Shown: positions 46,839 through 60,245 of the stretch, one piece after another
How positions within the stretch are numbered: the stretch's first letter is position 1
Layout: each line of letters starts with the position of its first letter
Assembly (NCBI GenBank): GCA_008508345.1
Contig: QNGE01003848.1
Span: forward strand, 1 to 64,000
Source of the DNA: Paragonimus westermani
Taxonomy: Eukaryota; Platyhelminthes; Trematoda; Plagiorchiida; Troglotrematidae
DNA: 64,000 nucleotides
Direction: 5' to 3'
Made by a program: the position numbers and the translations under genes
Notes under the pieces: generated by a model
Seen by the model: only the letters and a program-made list of their open reading frames with translations
What the model was told of the DNA's origin: nothing
Databases searched by the model: none

Positions 46839-48029
46839 ATATGTTCATCACTAACGTGTAGAGTGTTGCGTTATTTTAACCTGTCCAAACAGTCACCAAC
46901 AACTGTATCCGAACCATAGACAAGCTCACTGTAGAGCTATTGTGAACCAATACTTTGTCGTTTATGGACTTTCAGCAAATAACCGACACTGGTAACCAAT
47001 ACCTTTGTGTAATATCCAGCAACACGAGAAAACCTGAGGTCACTGAAGCCAGTAAGTTCATCCAGGAGGGTACAGTTGGGTGGAATCGGAAATCCTGAGA
47101 TAGTGCGGATTGGCTGATTAGACGTTGGCTTAAAATCTGCTTTGTCAACCATTTAGGAGGACGTTGACGGGAATACTGATGGCGATGCACACGATGGCTA
47201 AGGAGCTGCAGACCTCAACAGTGTTTATTCTTACCCTTCGGTATACAGCCCTTTTCGCTGCCGCGATTGTGTTGGCTTTATATGCGTTGATCAAGTGAAA
47301 TGTCTATCTATTTCCCCTTCGATGATACCTTGTGGATTTTTGTCTAGCCCATTGTAAATGTGGCTTTGATAAACACACTGTAGCCGTGTGGCACATTAGT
47401 AAGTGTGGGCAGAGCTGTTCCGTTACCAAGGCATAAAACATAGCTTAACATATTCAACTTTAGTTATCTGGACGATGTTTGTGCAAGGGTGGTTTCTACG
47501 GGGAGACTTTCAAACCTAATCCGGTAGCAAAAAGTTTGGAATACTAAAGAAATGGACTGCATCGGAAGGATGTCATATTTCGAGGCATCTTCCAAGAAGG
47601 ATTACCGTGTTACTGATAGGTGATAATCCTAGCTGAACGGGCAATGACCAAGCATATCTTATATCAAATAAATCCAAGTCCTTTTTAAGACCTAGTGATG
47701 TAAGTAATTGGTTGTCACTACTTTCTTTTTCATTAAGCTATCCCCATGGGGTATAATTTACGCAAAAATTTACACACAACACGAGTGATTTATCCCCTGT
47801 AACCTCTTGACTGCATTTACTTATGATTAAAGCTGCGATTACTCGATCATCCCGATAGGCGACGTAGTAACCGTCAAATTTAAAGAGTAGTTGTTACAGC
47901 GTGTCTTGTCGGTTGGACCGCCATTGTAATCCGTCAATCTTAGCACCGTCTAGCGGGTCAACTGGCCAAGCTGTTTGTGAGTGTGGAGGGGACTGCCACA
48001 CAAAGGTGAACTGGTCACACAGGCATGAA
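46839..48029. other. Non-coding DNA, no gene recognised
   Basis: Nothing supportable on either strand beyond the fading symmetry next to the palindrome. Confidence 0.55.
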
Positions 48030-48100
48030 CAGCGAGAGGCCTACCGGCTAAACAAAAAGTCATAGATGGCAGGTTCGAGACCCGGCTGGGTTACAAAGAG
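48030..48100 (+). repeat. tRNA-derived SINE head
   Basis: GGTTCGAGACC (48072-48082) is an exact B-box match, followed by CGGCTGGG. AGGCCTACCGGCTAAA (48037 onwards) looks like a worn A box and D-loop about 35 bases upstream. No acceptor stem forms, so this is not a functional tRNA. About 110 bases further on (48197-48203) lies CTGATGA, the first hammerhead core element, but no GAAA block follows at the right distance. Some fluke SINEs, such as the schistosome SM-alpha family, combine a tRNA-like head with a hammerhead. Confidence 0.45.
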
Positions 48101-48215
48101 ATTGAGGAATGGGTATAGTATATAATGGCACTAACAACAAACTTGTGAAAGTTGGATGAGCTATATCTAAGACAGACCAATGTGAAAAGACGGCTGCTCC
48201 TGATGACCAGTTTGC

Positions 48216-51200
48216 ATTGTCGGTAGTAAAGAGGTTAGAATTGACACTGTATTTTTGGAAATAACTTTTGGTGACCATTCGTAAACGACTCTTCTAGTGT
48301 GATAGGTCTAAGTTGACATTTTCAGGTAGAGGTAAGCGCCTGGACGAAATTTAAATCGACGATCTGCGTATTACGATCCGAAGCATATCCACCACATCGA
48401 TCACCGGCAAATAAGCTTCGCTGAGGACAGCAGCCTAGATAGATCCACCTATTCTTACGGTCGGTTTAGAGTGAAACTGTTCAGACTTGCCCAAGGACAA
48501 ATCGCTTCACAGGACACCAGTTTGGATGACCACACAGATATTTGCATCAACTCATTGAACATATTGACCACGGCACTTACTGAGTTGTATAAGGCAGTTG
48601 TCTAAGTTCTTGCTTTATAATAATTGAATGGGTCATAATCCTTTAAACTAGATTGCACCATGTCAACAAAACGATATCTGGGTAGTTGCAGACTACCAAA
48701 GCTGGATTTTAGCCTTAATGCACACTGAAAAATTAGGGACAAACAAAACACTCATCCGTTTAAGCTTTAATACACTTGTTGCAAGTGAGAAAATAACATT
48801 TGGAACATTGGGTAGCCTTCAGAGAAGTCAGACTGAATAGGTTGTGGGATAATTTGGCTCTTCTTTACGTTCACATCGTTTATAAAGCATGCAAATTAAC
48901 AAGGCTGTAAAACCTGCCAGACTGATCCAAATGACTCCGTTAAGTAGCCGTGTAATTACCTATCTGAACAAACTCAGCGTCACCGATAGCTGTTTTATAA
49001 CTAGTGGGGGTAAGAGATCTCAGCCATTATACTAGGCTCATTGGTGATCTTTGATGAATGCGGTTTCCAATTACGCACAGGAGTATCGAATATGTCTGTA
49101 GGATCATTATAGTTGCCAATTACTAACAAATCTATGGTGACTGAAGAGTTAGTCTTACACCAGTCTTTCTGTGGTCTGATCTCACTTGTTTCACCGGTCT
49201 CAACAATCGCTTTGGCACACCTCCATTAAGGCACACATCCGGAATTATTTAGGCTTGTTCAACAAAACTCTCTTCGAGGCTGCAGAGGAATTAATGTATA
49301 CATTGCTGTGGTATTGCTATTTTGCCAGGAACAGTGGGAGAAGATCTAGTTGGCATTAATGGACAGAATTTTATGGCGGTGTAAGCACTCTCTGGAACCC
49401 CATCGATAACAAAATGTTTCTGGAAAAGCGTAAGTATTTCCTCAGAGGACGCCTTTCTTTGTTCATAGGAGGAAGTCTTAATTGCACGGATTGATGAATT
49501 CCGGTTATGACGACCCCGTTGTATAAGTGGAATCAACATAAACTTGTGCTCAAGATTAACAAATTGGTCCGGGACAACTGTCTTTAGTACTTTGGTATAC
49601 AGCTCTTACTCTAGAGGAAAGTGTACCCTTGCTTTGATGATGTGTTACCTACACAGATTCAAACGGAATTATTAATAATAATGAAGGAGGTTTGAACTAG
49701 GGACAGAAAGACAACAAACTATTTGACATTAAACTGTCAAGTATTTGCTGTTGTGTAGCGATGTGGTTACATGCAGGTTATAGGGGTGACAGACTGATAG
49801 GTTCTAGACGAAGTTACAATCTGGTTGACTTGAATCCAAGAACTCCCCACCAGGTCATTTAAACGTACCGTAACCTATGATCTCATCTCGTGTACCCATC
49901 AGATCTTACTACACACCCTGCTGATTCGAGTTCCAGTCATTGAACAAACAAACTGGGTTTCATTTTACAGGACTGTCATGAATTCCTTATATCAGGGCTT
50001 GTGTCCAAATGTAACTGGTTTGTGCATCGATCTGGAGGAGGTTCTGCTTAACATGTCATGTCTAATGAAGACATTTTTTGAACAGGAGGGTTCTTCTGTG
50101 TGGCATTCTTGCCAAGTTACACGATACGTCCTAATTCATCTTCACCAGTAAAGCCAGTGTATTGGAAAAGTAAACTGAATTTTGGCGAAAATTTTATTTT
50201 TCTTAACCGGCATTAAGCCTTTTTGGAGCTGCCTGTTGATTTAGTCTACCAGTGTGCAGTAGATTTACCCATATAATGTCTTCAGATTCTATACGCTACA
50301 GAGCATTGTTTGTCCAGTCACTGCCCTTGCTAATGTGCGCCGTTAGATTCAAACGAAAATAACGTTCGAAATATTTTAAGTCTGATCATTTCGTTCGAAT
50401 TTAACGGAATGAAACGACTTGAGGAGCAACGGCATAATTTAGTTCTAAATGTGTAGATTTCCGACAAATGAAAATGTTTATTGGAATGCCACTCTTAAAG
50501 GGACTACTTTCCTGTAGTTCCAGACTTGCTCGTAAATAACGGGAGTACCTCGAAATCACTAAAAGTTAAAGTGTTCTTGTATACGCGCCCAATTATCACA
50601 GACCACTTTGCACTATAGTGCGTCTATGTGCTATTTCATTCAAGAGTTTTGGACCACGCCAACTTCTTGACAAGTGAACCCTTCAAACGTTAGTAGGATA
50701 TCAACATGATGTACCGGTAAGTCGGTAATAACAGACGGATAGATGTTTATTCTTGAGAGAACTACCAGAGTTATTGTAATCGGGGGGAAGTTTATTTGGA
50801 TATTCTCGCTGACAATTTTTTTCGGCTTAGCTAGAAATAATTACGCATGAAGCAGTATAGGCAAGATGGCTGAATTTATTTGCAACCGCCGTAAACCTAC
50901 TGTGGCAAACTCTCCAAAGAATACGTTCACCACAACGACCAACTTCGTTTGATACTTTAAAAATATTATTTCTGCGTAGTTTAAAGAGTCCGCTTTGAAC
51001 AGTGCCATATCCCAAGCGAGACCAGTTTAGCTACCCCCATTGAACGGAGTTAGTGATGGGATCTACTGTGTACCATAGTGCCGTGCCGGAAAGAAATTAT
51101 CTTAACTGTCAGCATCTTGTGGCCGTGTTCTTCTCTCTTCGTCTTGACTGATGTAAACGTTCATCTCTAAAGTGGTTGTTTACACTGGAGAGCTCAGGTG

Positions 51201-51358
51201 AACGCTGAATCTGTACAGCATCACTCATTGAGCGTCAAGCTTACGAGCTGCTCTGTAGAACGGTACTAAGAGTAAAACTTAAGTGTAGATAATTTGGACG
51301 CCGTTAGTTGTACCCGGGCCTTTCACTCTCTATAAATTTATCTCTCTTCTCTTTCCAG
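48216..51358. other. Non-coding DNA, no gene recognised
   Basis: No gene is supported. An 82-codon minus-strand ORF at 49291-49539 (contains EEILTLFQKHFVIDG) vaguely recalls the region before a retroelement reverse transcriptase, but no RT block accompanies it. Confidence 0.5.
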
Positions 51359-51465
51359 GCCATAGGCCAAAACCATTGATTCAAGCTTTGCTCGTGTTGC
51401 AGCTAATCAACACTGCACATTCTTGCTTCAACCGAGGTTCAACATGCTGTTCACTTCCTCACGAG
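51359..51465 (+). other. Candidate internal exon
   Basis: A pyrimidine-rich acceptor (TTTATCTCTCTTCTCTTTCCAG) ends at 51358. A 107-base stretch follows with one open frame (starts RPKPLIQALLVLQLI, then NTAHSC) up to ACGAG/GTAACC, a passable donor. No domain is recognised and no partner exon was found, so this may be a decoy acceptor. Confidence 0.2.
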
Positions 51466-53582
51466 GTAACCATGCTGATTTTACTGCATAACAACCAGCT
51501 TGCAGTATGCAGTCGAACTATTCTGCCTACACGCTCAGTCAATCTTCGTCTAACTACAGTCTCCTTTCCCAGTCACCTCAAAAAGGTTGTGTGAACTCGG
51601 CGCTAACTCTAACCAGTAAACGTCGACCAGGACTTCTCATGCAAGTTGAGACTATGGGTTTCATTCGGTCTGTTGACTAATGGCATTTGATTACCGCCCA
51701 GACCTAGAAGAAACTGTTGATATTTATATTACATACTTAATGACACCGTTCCTAATCATACAAACTTTCCCTGTCTACCCCCTCCAGAAATATTATAGAC
51801 CTCGAGTTATTGCTCTTTTTATTGTTCGTTGGTACCATCAACAATCAATTACTCGAAAATTTCCATTATTGTACGCATACACGTATTTAATAGGACGCAA
51901 ATGATCTAATTGGATGGGTCATGTGGTCTACACTAGAATGTCAGGACACATAAATAGCCGCAGAAAAGATACCATCTGTTGGCTGCATTTTAGGTTTGGT
52001 GCCAACAGGTCGAGTGTTTGTAGTACCCGACAAAAATAACCAACATTGTTTATATGTGATAAATGATGTTCGCTTGTACAACACGCTCGTACCCATTCAC
52101 AGGAGTGTGATGGAACTGGAACACAAGCTTGCCAGCCAGTAACGCAATCCGAGGCTGTCAGTTCGCTTACTGCGGTTGTTGAAAACTGACATTAACGATG
52201 TGTACGCGATGCGACTGAGGGAATGTGTGCGTCTGTGTATATGATTGGTTGAGTGTACGCTTGTATCTTCTAAAAAAACAAGGCTATTGGCGAAGTAGAG
52301 TAGATTAGCATTTAAAGAAGTGTGTACCAGCAACTGTTGTTGGAGTAGTGCAGTTTAGTTTTCGTTTACGACTGCATGGGCGGCTGCCAAACGCCCGCAA
52401 ACCAGACCAGCACCGCAACAGTTCTGCCTGTATAGATCTTGTATAGACAACTGAGGTGTGGAGGGATGGCTGGAAACCGTTGTGCCTCCCATGTCTTTAA
52501 GACACAAAGTGGTTAATGGGAATACCTATATTGCATTCTATGAAATACTGCCCATTCCGGATGACATACTGATGGCGGGAAATACGATTTTCGAGTTGTC
52601 ATTTCGAGGAAACAAATCCTTCTCCTCCTCTCAGCATATTCTTTCAAGTAATTTGGTAGACATTCGGCAAATGATTTTCCCATGATGTAAATAACTAATT
52701 ATGTGAGCTTTCTCCCGCACTTTCAAGACTTTATTTTTGACTTAAGAGGTGAACCGTAGTGTAGGCAGTTTGTTCAGATTTATAAGCCTGCTGAAGCAGA
52801 CAGTCAGATATGAAAGACGAATGAGCGTATTTTCTGAAGCGCCGTACGAAATGTACACTTAACTTTTGACAGGGTTTCCAATAATTGCTTAATGTTTCCT
52901 CGCAGAAACTAAAAAGGTGTCAGTAGATCCCAGTGAAACCATAAAAAAACTGACGTACGTCAGCAACTGTGGCTTTGCGAGCAGGCCAACAATACAAAAT
53001 TAAGTGGAATTATGAGTAATTTAGGTTCCTGACAAGCACTATTCCATTAGATGCTTCAGAAGCCGAATCAGATAATATATTGTTTACAAGCTAAACGTCT
53101 CACATTCCTGATGCTATTTTATGTCGCTAATTAGCTCTAACAAAGGTGAAGGGAATGATTGGACGATCTACGTGAATGCGGAGGCTGCGACCAACTACCA
53201 GTGACTTTCATACTGAAATTAATCAGACCCACGACTACTCCTCACTAGTGTATTAGTAATTAAAAGCGGCTATATTCACGTTGAGACTGGGGTGTTTACA
53301 GACCACAAAACAGATGTTGATGTTTAGTCGCCACGTCAATGTATTAAAGTAATTCATGTAGGGTAACTAGTCCGTCACCTTCGTTGAGTTCAAAACAGAA
53401 ATGCACTTGAAGTGCACCGATTGTCATTCTGATTCAACTTGTTCTACATAAATTGGTAGGGGGTAAAATGTTAGGGCTAATGTTTGTAAACTACACGTCA
53501 AGTTTTTGATGTAGCCGTGTATACGGCACAGGTGGTTGGGTTGGTAACTAAGTCCAAATGTGAAATTTCTGAGCCTATGGTG
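51466..53582. other. Non-coding DNA, no gene recognised
   Basis: Chance-length ORFs only. No repeat or RNA signal was recognised. Confidence 0.55.
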
Positions 53583-53660
53583 TGGTGTTCTAGCTCAGCT
53601 GGTAAAGCATCTGCGACTGATTCGAATTCAGGCAAAGTCCAGATTGTTTGCGAAACAATC
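53583..53660 (+). repeat. tRNA-like SINE trace with adjoining perfect hairpin
   Basis: TAGCTCAGCTGG (53591-53602) is an exact pol III A box with the following GTAAAGCA as in many tRNAs. GATTCGAATTC (about 53618-53628) is a near B box. They are only about 27 bases apart, so the anticodon arm is deleted and this is not a tRNA gene. Directly downstream, GATTGTTT-GCG-AAACAATC (53642-53660) forms a perfect 8-bp stem with a three-base loop. A truncated tRNA-derived SINE is the best reading. Confidence 0.5.
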
Positions 53661-56600
53661 TCTTCCAAACTATTTTGAAGTAGCTGTGACATTAATTAAA
53701 AACAATGGATGCTATTGCATGGTCCGTAAGGAGGCCAGTTGCTAAATCCTAATTATAAAAAGCTTGGTCATGCGGGGGGGAATTGAGTGGGTTACGTCAA
53801 CAGCAACAACACTAACAACAACTACCTCAAATACAATTGGTCCCAATCATTCTAGATGTGTGCATAGTCTGTCACTGGATGTGGTACTTATAAAAAATGT
53901 TAAATGGCAATTCAAGTGGAACATCATATGTTTACTACGTGAAAAAAGAGAGGTAGCCTTATGGAGTAAAGTACCGACCAACCGTTCTAAATATGCAGTT
54001 GTTTTGTTTGATACAAAGATAACGTATGTGGTGTGGAAAAAATGAGACTCTATGAACACATATTTTCGGATAATTTGCTTTGGAGAATTACCGAGTACTG
54101 TTGTAAGATATGCATATGACGAATACATTGCAGAGATTGTTGGACGATTCGAGAGGAAGTCTGATAGCGAATTGATCATAACAGTTGAAGTGACTGGAAA
54201 CGGTACAATCAACCGGTGAAATGGAAGACGTTCTACCTAAGATTCAGAGATGCTTTAACGAACAGCAAAACGAAGCAGAAATCTTCCGCTATGAGTGTGG
54301 AAATAAGATCGCGGTATTTTAAAGCCAATAGGTTGGTGCATAACTGATGACGAATGGGTTGACGTGATAAACAGAATTATTCGTTATTGGGTGAAAACAG
54401 TAAACGTCGAACTTTTGACGAGATATTAGTAGCCCGCTGTTACTAGCACAGGTAGCTGAAATTCCGTCTCTGATAATTTGTAACAACGTTAGACGTAACG
54501 ATCAACCCAGATGACAGAAGAGTGGAGTGAACAAACCTATCTGTAGAAAAATACGGCAAGTGGAAAGTTTGTTTGGGTCACTAATAACGACAGTCGGACC
54601 ATCCTACCCTGTTTTGTGACCCTCATTGCATACGTGACTCTTGTTATCCAGAGTTAAAATTGCAGTGTGAATATGTAATCCGAATATTGGTAAACGCACG
54701 TTATACATTGCTGAATGATCTGTCATACAAGCTTGGAAGAAGGAAGTAAATTTACCTAGATTTTACTTGTGAGTGATGTTAACATTCACTGTGTGATGAT
54801 TATGATGATATGAGCAGTAGTCACCCATTACGTTAACCTAAACTGGACTCATTTTTCATTTGTGTGCATTTTGCATTGACACAGTTATCTAGCATGCTGA
54901 AAACAACATTGAAGGCGGGAAAGTAACGTAACGCGACACTTTTGCGCATGTCTTACACTAAGGACGTTGAGCAGTCAAACAAACGCATTTTGCATGAACC
55001 GAGGATTGGAACACATCATTATGAATGTTATCTGGAAATTTTTACAGACGCACTTTGGTAACGTATAAGACCTTAGACGCAATAATGTTCACAGATTTCG
55101 ACATAATCTTTAAATGCTTCACAACAAAACTTTAAAACTTGGGTATGTAATGAATCCACTAAATCAAAGTGTAACGACAAACTCTGGGAACCTATGGCCG
55201 GTCTCAGTTGCTCTACACTTAACATGTTTGAGCCTATGGCAAATTTGAGCGATGATTGACTTCAGGAACGAAACCGGTAACGGAATATGAGACATGTCAA
55301 GTATCGTGAACTATCGTCGAGGAGGACAGCCCAGTACTCCAAGACGGGCTGTGGCAATCCCAGCCGGTGCCGAAGTTAATCATCCCGTCCACAGAAAACT
55401 AGAATCAATAACAACCGCGCTACGTCACTGCTTCTGCCATTAGGCTATGGTTCTGTAAACAGCAATTATGACGCGACACTGTTTTGACCGTCTAAAATCC
55501 TTTCACGTGAGGTGAACAACAGCTTTGGTTCATAGCACGGAAGACTGTCTTTTCACATCCCGTTCAAACGTGATCTAGCCGATGCTTTGGTTACTTTCTT
55601 TACTAGGAGGATATCCACGGAAAATCCCAGACTAAGATTCACTTCCTAACTCAGTGTGTCATACGTAAGAATCTAATATGTAGCGTAGTCTTTGTTTCGC
55701 GTGTGAACTTTCATTCTTTCTGACTCAGCTCATTTCTATGGATGAAAAATGTCGCAGCAACGGATCCTCATTTTTTTTTGGCATATGTTCAACCGACACA
55801 ACTTCCGCACGAACCGATCAGAAGTGCAGTTTGTCTAACAAGCCGGAGTGTCATATTTTTAGTTCCAGCCAGTAGATTTTATATGAAAGATTGCATCAGT
55901 AATGGAATATTTGTGGACACTCATTAGTCGAAATATCAGAAGTGATACTGTAACGATAGAAATGTTTGCCAACTGTTGATTTTCGCTCATATATGGAAGA
56001 ACATTTTATTGCTTCCGAAGTTTGGAGATAACAAAATGGTACTTTGACGGCTGTCTTTACAATAGAACTTGCTAATGTAAGACAATTATTGTGCCATAAT
56101 TTGTCTTTAGGTTCTGTAAACTACGACAGTGGCCCATAGAGGCTTTGAATATATGCTGCTCCCCATTTTCCTCCTTTAATGAATTTTTCTTGTGTTTATT
56201 GAATTAGTTCGTTGCTTCCCGTTTCTCTACATTATGCGTATTACGAGAAGGAAGATCTTGGCAGAAAGATAACCGTTATAGGGAGTTAGCTAGATCATAA
56301 TAATATTCTGCTCTACCAGATACATGTTTGACCAGCAAAAATCCCTGGTTAAAATAGTCAGTGTAATCTAGCACTTCTGAGTGCGTAACATACAAGCCAC
56401 AACACTTGATTTTCTGTGAAATTGACGACAACAACCAGTAATACCGATTGGCTAACGCGTAACACTGAAAACTTGGGATATTGTCATTTCGAAAAAGTCA
56501 TCTCAAAATGATAACTGCTCATTACTTCGTACCTATTTATTCAAATTGTGATCATAATTTGTCGAGCCTTTTGGACCCACAGTTGTTTTTCCTTATCATC

Positions 56601-58196
56601 GTTAAGGTGGCTCTTCCACTTAAGTCCGCTACAGTGTTCCACACCGTGTACACAGTCGGGAAGGTTTAAGTTAACTAAACTCAAGCGAAACAATTGGCAA
56701 TCTGGACATGACCCTTTGTAAAGTATGTGTTTTTTTCATTTTTAATCGTGTTAGCCCCCAGAAGTCGTTACGCTTTCAGGTTGCAGTTAGTGACAGTGAC
56801 ATTTGTGGATTTCAGTGTGAACCGCCTGGTAACTCCTAACTGGATAGCAAGTTACCTGGATTATTTGGAGAGGTCCATGTAGCTGAGACCAAAAGTGACA
56901 TTGAGCGCTTCTGATGCGAACTCTGCTAGTAAACGGCCTTTCCAGTTTGAGCATACAGTTTCTGTGGCTAGCTGGAAGTCACCAATTGCCAAGGTGTTTG
57001 TAATTGTACTCCATCTTGAAGTAACACAACACATTGTCACATATTTAAACCAAATACATATACTAACCTGTATACAAAAGAGTTCTTTCCATTTTAATAT
57101 TGCTTGACTTATAACTGTGTTTACCCACCTGTAAATAACTGCTGTGCTGTCCTTAGTCTGCAGCTTGACTCGTTGGATCATTTGTTCTTTGGTGGTTTAG
57201 TTTTAGTCACCGCGTCTTGCGCTACGCACAGTCAAGTTGGAGACTGCATACTGTTTACGGCCTCATTCTCAGTCGTGAGTGAGACCACATTTCCACATTC
57301 CACTGTCAGGCTTTATCTAGTGGAAGCTTGAATTCATTTTCTCCTCCAACAAAATCAACGCCCATAACGAATCATCCATTTAGTGGGGTAAAACCGCAAT
57401 CTTCTCAAGCTATTGGTACCTTTCTAACGATAACCTGTTGCACTAAATCCTGGAGTAACTCGATCCGCAGTTGAACGCTACACATTAAGTTGTACAACAC
57501 AACGAGATTGGACTAGCTCTGTAGAAGGAGTAAAGTGGTCAAACCATCAGTGTTTGACAGTTATGTTGTAACATAAAGTAAAGCTTCAGACTAATAATGT
57601 ATAGTCATCAGTTCTGAATATCCGCCATCACGTAATATTTTGTGTTTGTAATGTTTCTTACTACAGACACTCATGCTTTCATATAAATTGATACTAATGT
57701 GTTTCCTGTGGTTTTCTGAGAAGTGCTGCATCATTACACTACTTAAATTTCACATTACCACTAACACCTAACAAATTGCTTCTGATCATTTTTCGACAGG
57801 CAATCACATACGTACCAGGACCTAGTTGCCGGAAAAATCGAATTAATTGTCTGCCCCCATTGCTTAAAGTTAAGAACTAGGGCGTGAAACAGTCTGACTT
57901 GCAACAGCACCGTTTCTCGTTAACTTCATCCGTAAATATCTGTCCACCTACTTTCCTGTCTACCTATCAATACTCACTACACACATAATATACAACATTT
58001 CTTTCTCAAACGGAAGAAGAAATATATATGCTAATCAGGTCGCGCAGACTGACAAACAGTCCAATTGGGGCGGAGCCGGAAAACATACATCTAACTACAG
58101 CCACATAGCTAGTGGAACTGATGGGCTGGTCCTATGTTTGAGAACAAGGAACGGAAATGGGTGCGCAATGCCAAAATTTACATATAAAAAATTAGC
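53661..58196. other. Non-coding DNA, no gene recognised
   Basis: No gene is supported. An AAC-rich triplet stretch occurs at about 53798-53826 and a GAT-rich stretch near 54797-54811. Confidence 0.55.
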
Positions 58197-58235
58197 AACA
58201 TCATCATCAACAACAACAGCAGCGGCAGCAGCAGC
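58197..58235 (+). repeat. Compound triplet microsatellite (CAT/CAA/CAG)
   Basis: The run goes from CAT units through CAA units to CAG units with one CGG interruption. A minus-strand ORF through it ends in a serine-cysteine-type repeat and is an artefact of the microsatellite. Confidence 0.85.
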
Positions 58236-59446
58236 TTAATTCTGGCTGTTGGACGCGGATAAAGTGGAGGTCTATCAGGAAAGTTGGGTAGTGGTGAATT
58301 GTGACCTGTTTACCGTTTGCCTGTTTGCCGAACAGAACAGAAATGCGATAGAAGACAAGAATCCTGTATTTTTGGTATTGTCCCTGCACCTCTTTCAGTC
58401 GGTGAAGTAATTTGATTTTTATGAGTAGAAACGATCGTTTTGATCATTGATTTACAAAGAATCAAGTTACGTGAATCGAATAAACACAAGAACGGGTTCA
58501 GACTTGTTCACTCTAACTAGTTTGAGTGAACTTGAGTCCCACATAAAGAAGTGAACAAGTGCCTGTTGACTGAACACCGTTGTGAAAGCACTGGGTAGCA
58601 TGAAGGCCGCTTCGGGCTATATCGCTTTTGTTAGGAAATTAGCTTGAAAGCAATAAAATATGATTAGCGTCTTTTCTACGGCACGAAAAAATTTGGAAAG
58701 ACGGACGATTAGTAACATTTGGTTTTTCTGACAAATCCAACTGCGGATGATGGTTGGTTAGGTTTACTTCAACAGATTAGGACCTGAGACAAGGCCAATC
58801 GATGCTACCACAATCGGTGTATACTTATGTTGCATGCGTGTTTATGAACTGCTTATCAGAAAGATTCATTTCTGTTAGATACATGCTAAATTTGATTTGC
58901 TCATTACGGTGTATAAATGTATGCGATAAGATTTGTGCTTCATTAGAGAAAGGATGATTATGTACGCAACCAATTTTCACAAACTACCTTAGCACAATCG
59001 CATTGTTATTAGGGCTGTGTGACGACAAAAGTCAACAAGTTTGTGTAATGTATCCGGTAGCAGCTGCACCATTACACTTATATATATGAGAAGTGCCACA
59101 CAGAAAGCCCATTTTGAAATAATTTCGGGTTGATTATGCCTAAGAAAATACCCCGTCAGTTATTGTAGACAGTCATGAGCATGGAAGTTAATTCCAACCA
59201 CGAGGAACTTAAGGGGTTTCGTCATATATTTTCTGGATATGCAGTTGTGCAGGCTCAACAATTTTGTTCATTTTGCGGGAATTAGCTCCAATATACTTCA
59301 ATAATTAAGTTCATTTTGACTGAATACATTTGCTAGTTTCGGTGGAGTACGCCAAACCAAAGTCAATCATTCAAAACAGTTGGGCAAATCACTCAGCCAC
59401 AAACTGAGTGTTTTAACAATTCCAGAAAACCCACAAAGCTGCATGA
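58236..59446. other. Non-coding DNA with one imperfect palindrome
   Basis: GTTCACTC and GAGTGAAC (58506-58531) form the arms of a 26-base palindrome with one mismatched pair around TAACTAGTTT. GTGAACAAG recurs about 20 bases later. No gene was recognised. Confidence 0.5.
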
Positions 59447-60245
59447 CTAATACAACCTCAATGCATCGGAACGATTTAAGCGCCTCGTTGAGCAGATGAT
59501 GGGTCCAATGCTAACGAGCAATGATGTAACGAGCTGGCTTACGACCAAACTAGTTGACGATGACCACCTATTCCAAACCCAAACTATGTCAACAATCTCT
59601 AAGGACAAATAACGTATTGACACACTCAAACAACTGAGGAGCATAAATGACACACGGATAAAATTGCTATTGCTGCTTTGGTGGATAAAGATGAGTATGT
59701 ACAGAGAATGCACGATCTTCTGTCCACTTTTGCCAAGCTAAGGCCAACTCTTGTTCCCCACTACGTAAGTAAAATGGAAAATAGGTCTATCGGGAAACGC
59801 GGTTTTTGGTTGTGAACAATCCGATCTAAAGTGTGACGAGAAAATTACTCAACCCCAAAAGATCACATCATCCACGAACGTGTCAAAAATTCATAAAGGT
59901 ACCGTTGCTCAGTTCACCTCAAAAAAAGTGCTGAATGTTAATGGAAATCGCCGAAACCGGTCAGGAAGGTTGCCTCGATTTATACGATAAACATCCCGTT
60001 TACTATCGGACCAAAATATTCACACATGACCATAATGGGCGCACAATTCTTGTCTACCAGCTAGCCCTCGTCAGTGACTATTAATATCATGAGTAACTTA
60101 GATGAGAAGAAGCAGGTCCATCCAGTAGTTCCACCAAATTAGTTAGACCGGCTATCTTTATTTTGCACTTTAAACGTGAATTTCATGGGAAAAGGGTGGA
60201 TAAATTGACGGCGTCATTATGGGAAGCCTATTTTGGAACTGTTCT
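59447..60245 (+). pseudogene. Penelope-like element reverse transcriptase fragment
   Basis: Three motifs occur in the order and approximate spacing of Penelope-like element (PLE) reverse transcriptases. First is DKIAIAALVDKDEYVQRM (59657-59710), aligned with the DKG-x-x-VV-x-D-x-x-Y block. About 69 codons later is VSKIHKGT (59880-59903), aligned with the PKIHK block. About 105 codons further is IDGVIMGSLF (60204-60233), matching the IDG-V-x-MGS-P-L block, just after CTLNVNF in another frame. At least three frame changes and several stops lie between them. The following catalytic aspartate block and a GIY-YIG endonuclease were not found, so the copy is truncated as well as decayed. A 51-codon open piece upstream (RFKRLVEQMMG onward) may be the N-terminal part. 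Confidence 0.62.

Noticed and set aside
46728..46919. 63-codon ORF across the palindrome
   Set aside because: It is a translation of the inverted repeat itself.
48197..48235. Hammerhead ribozyme at CTGATGA
   Set aside because: No GAAA element or helix III/cleavage triplet follows at workable distance, so only the first core string is present; kept as a low-interest finding linked to the SINE trace.
49291..49539. LINE-type ORF fragment (minus)
   Set aside because: Resemblance limited to a short helix-like stretch; no reverse transcriptase or endonuclease motif nearby.
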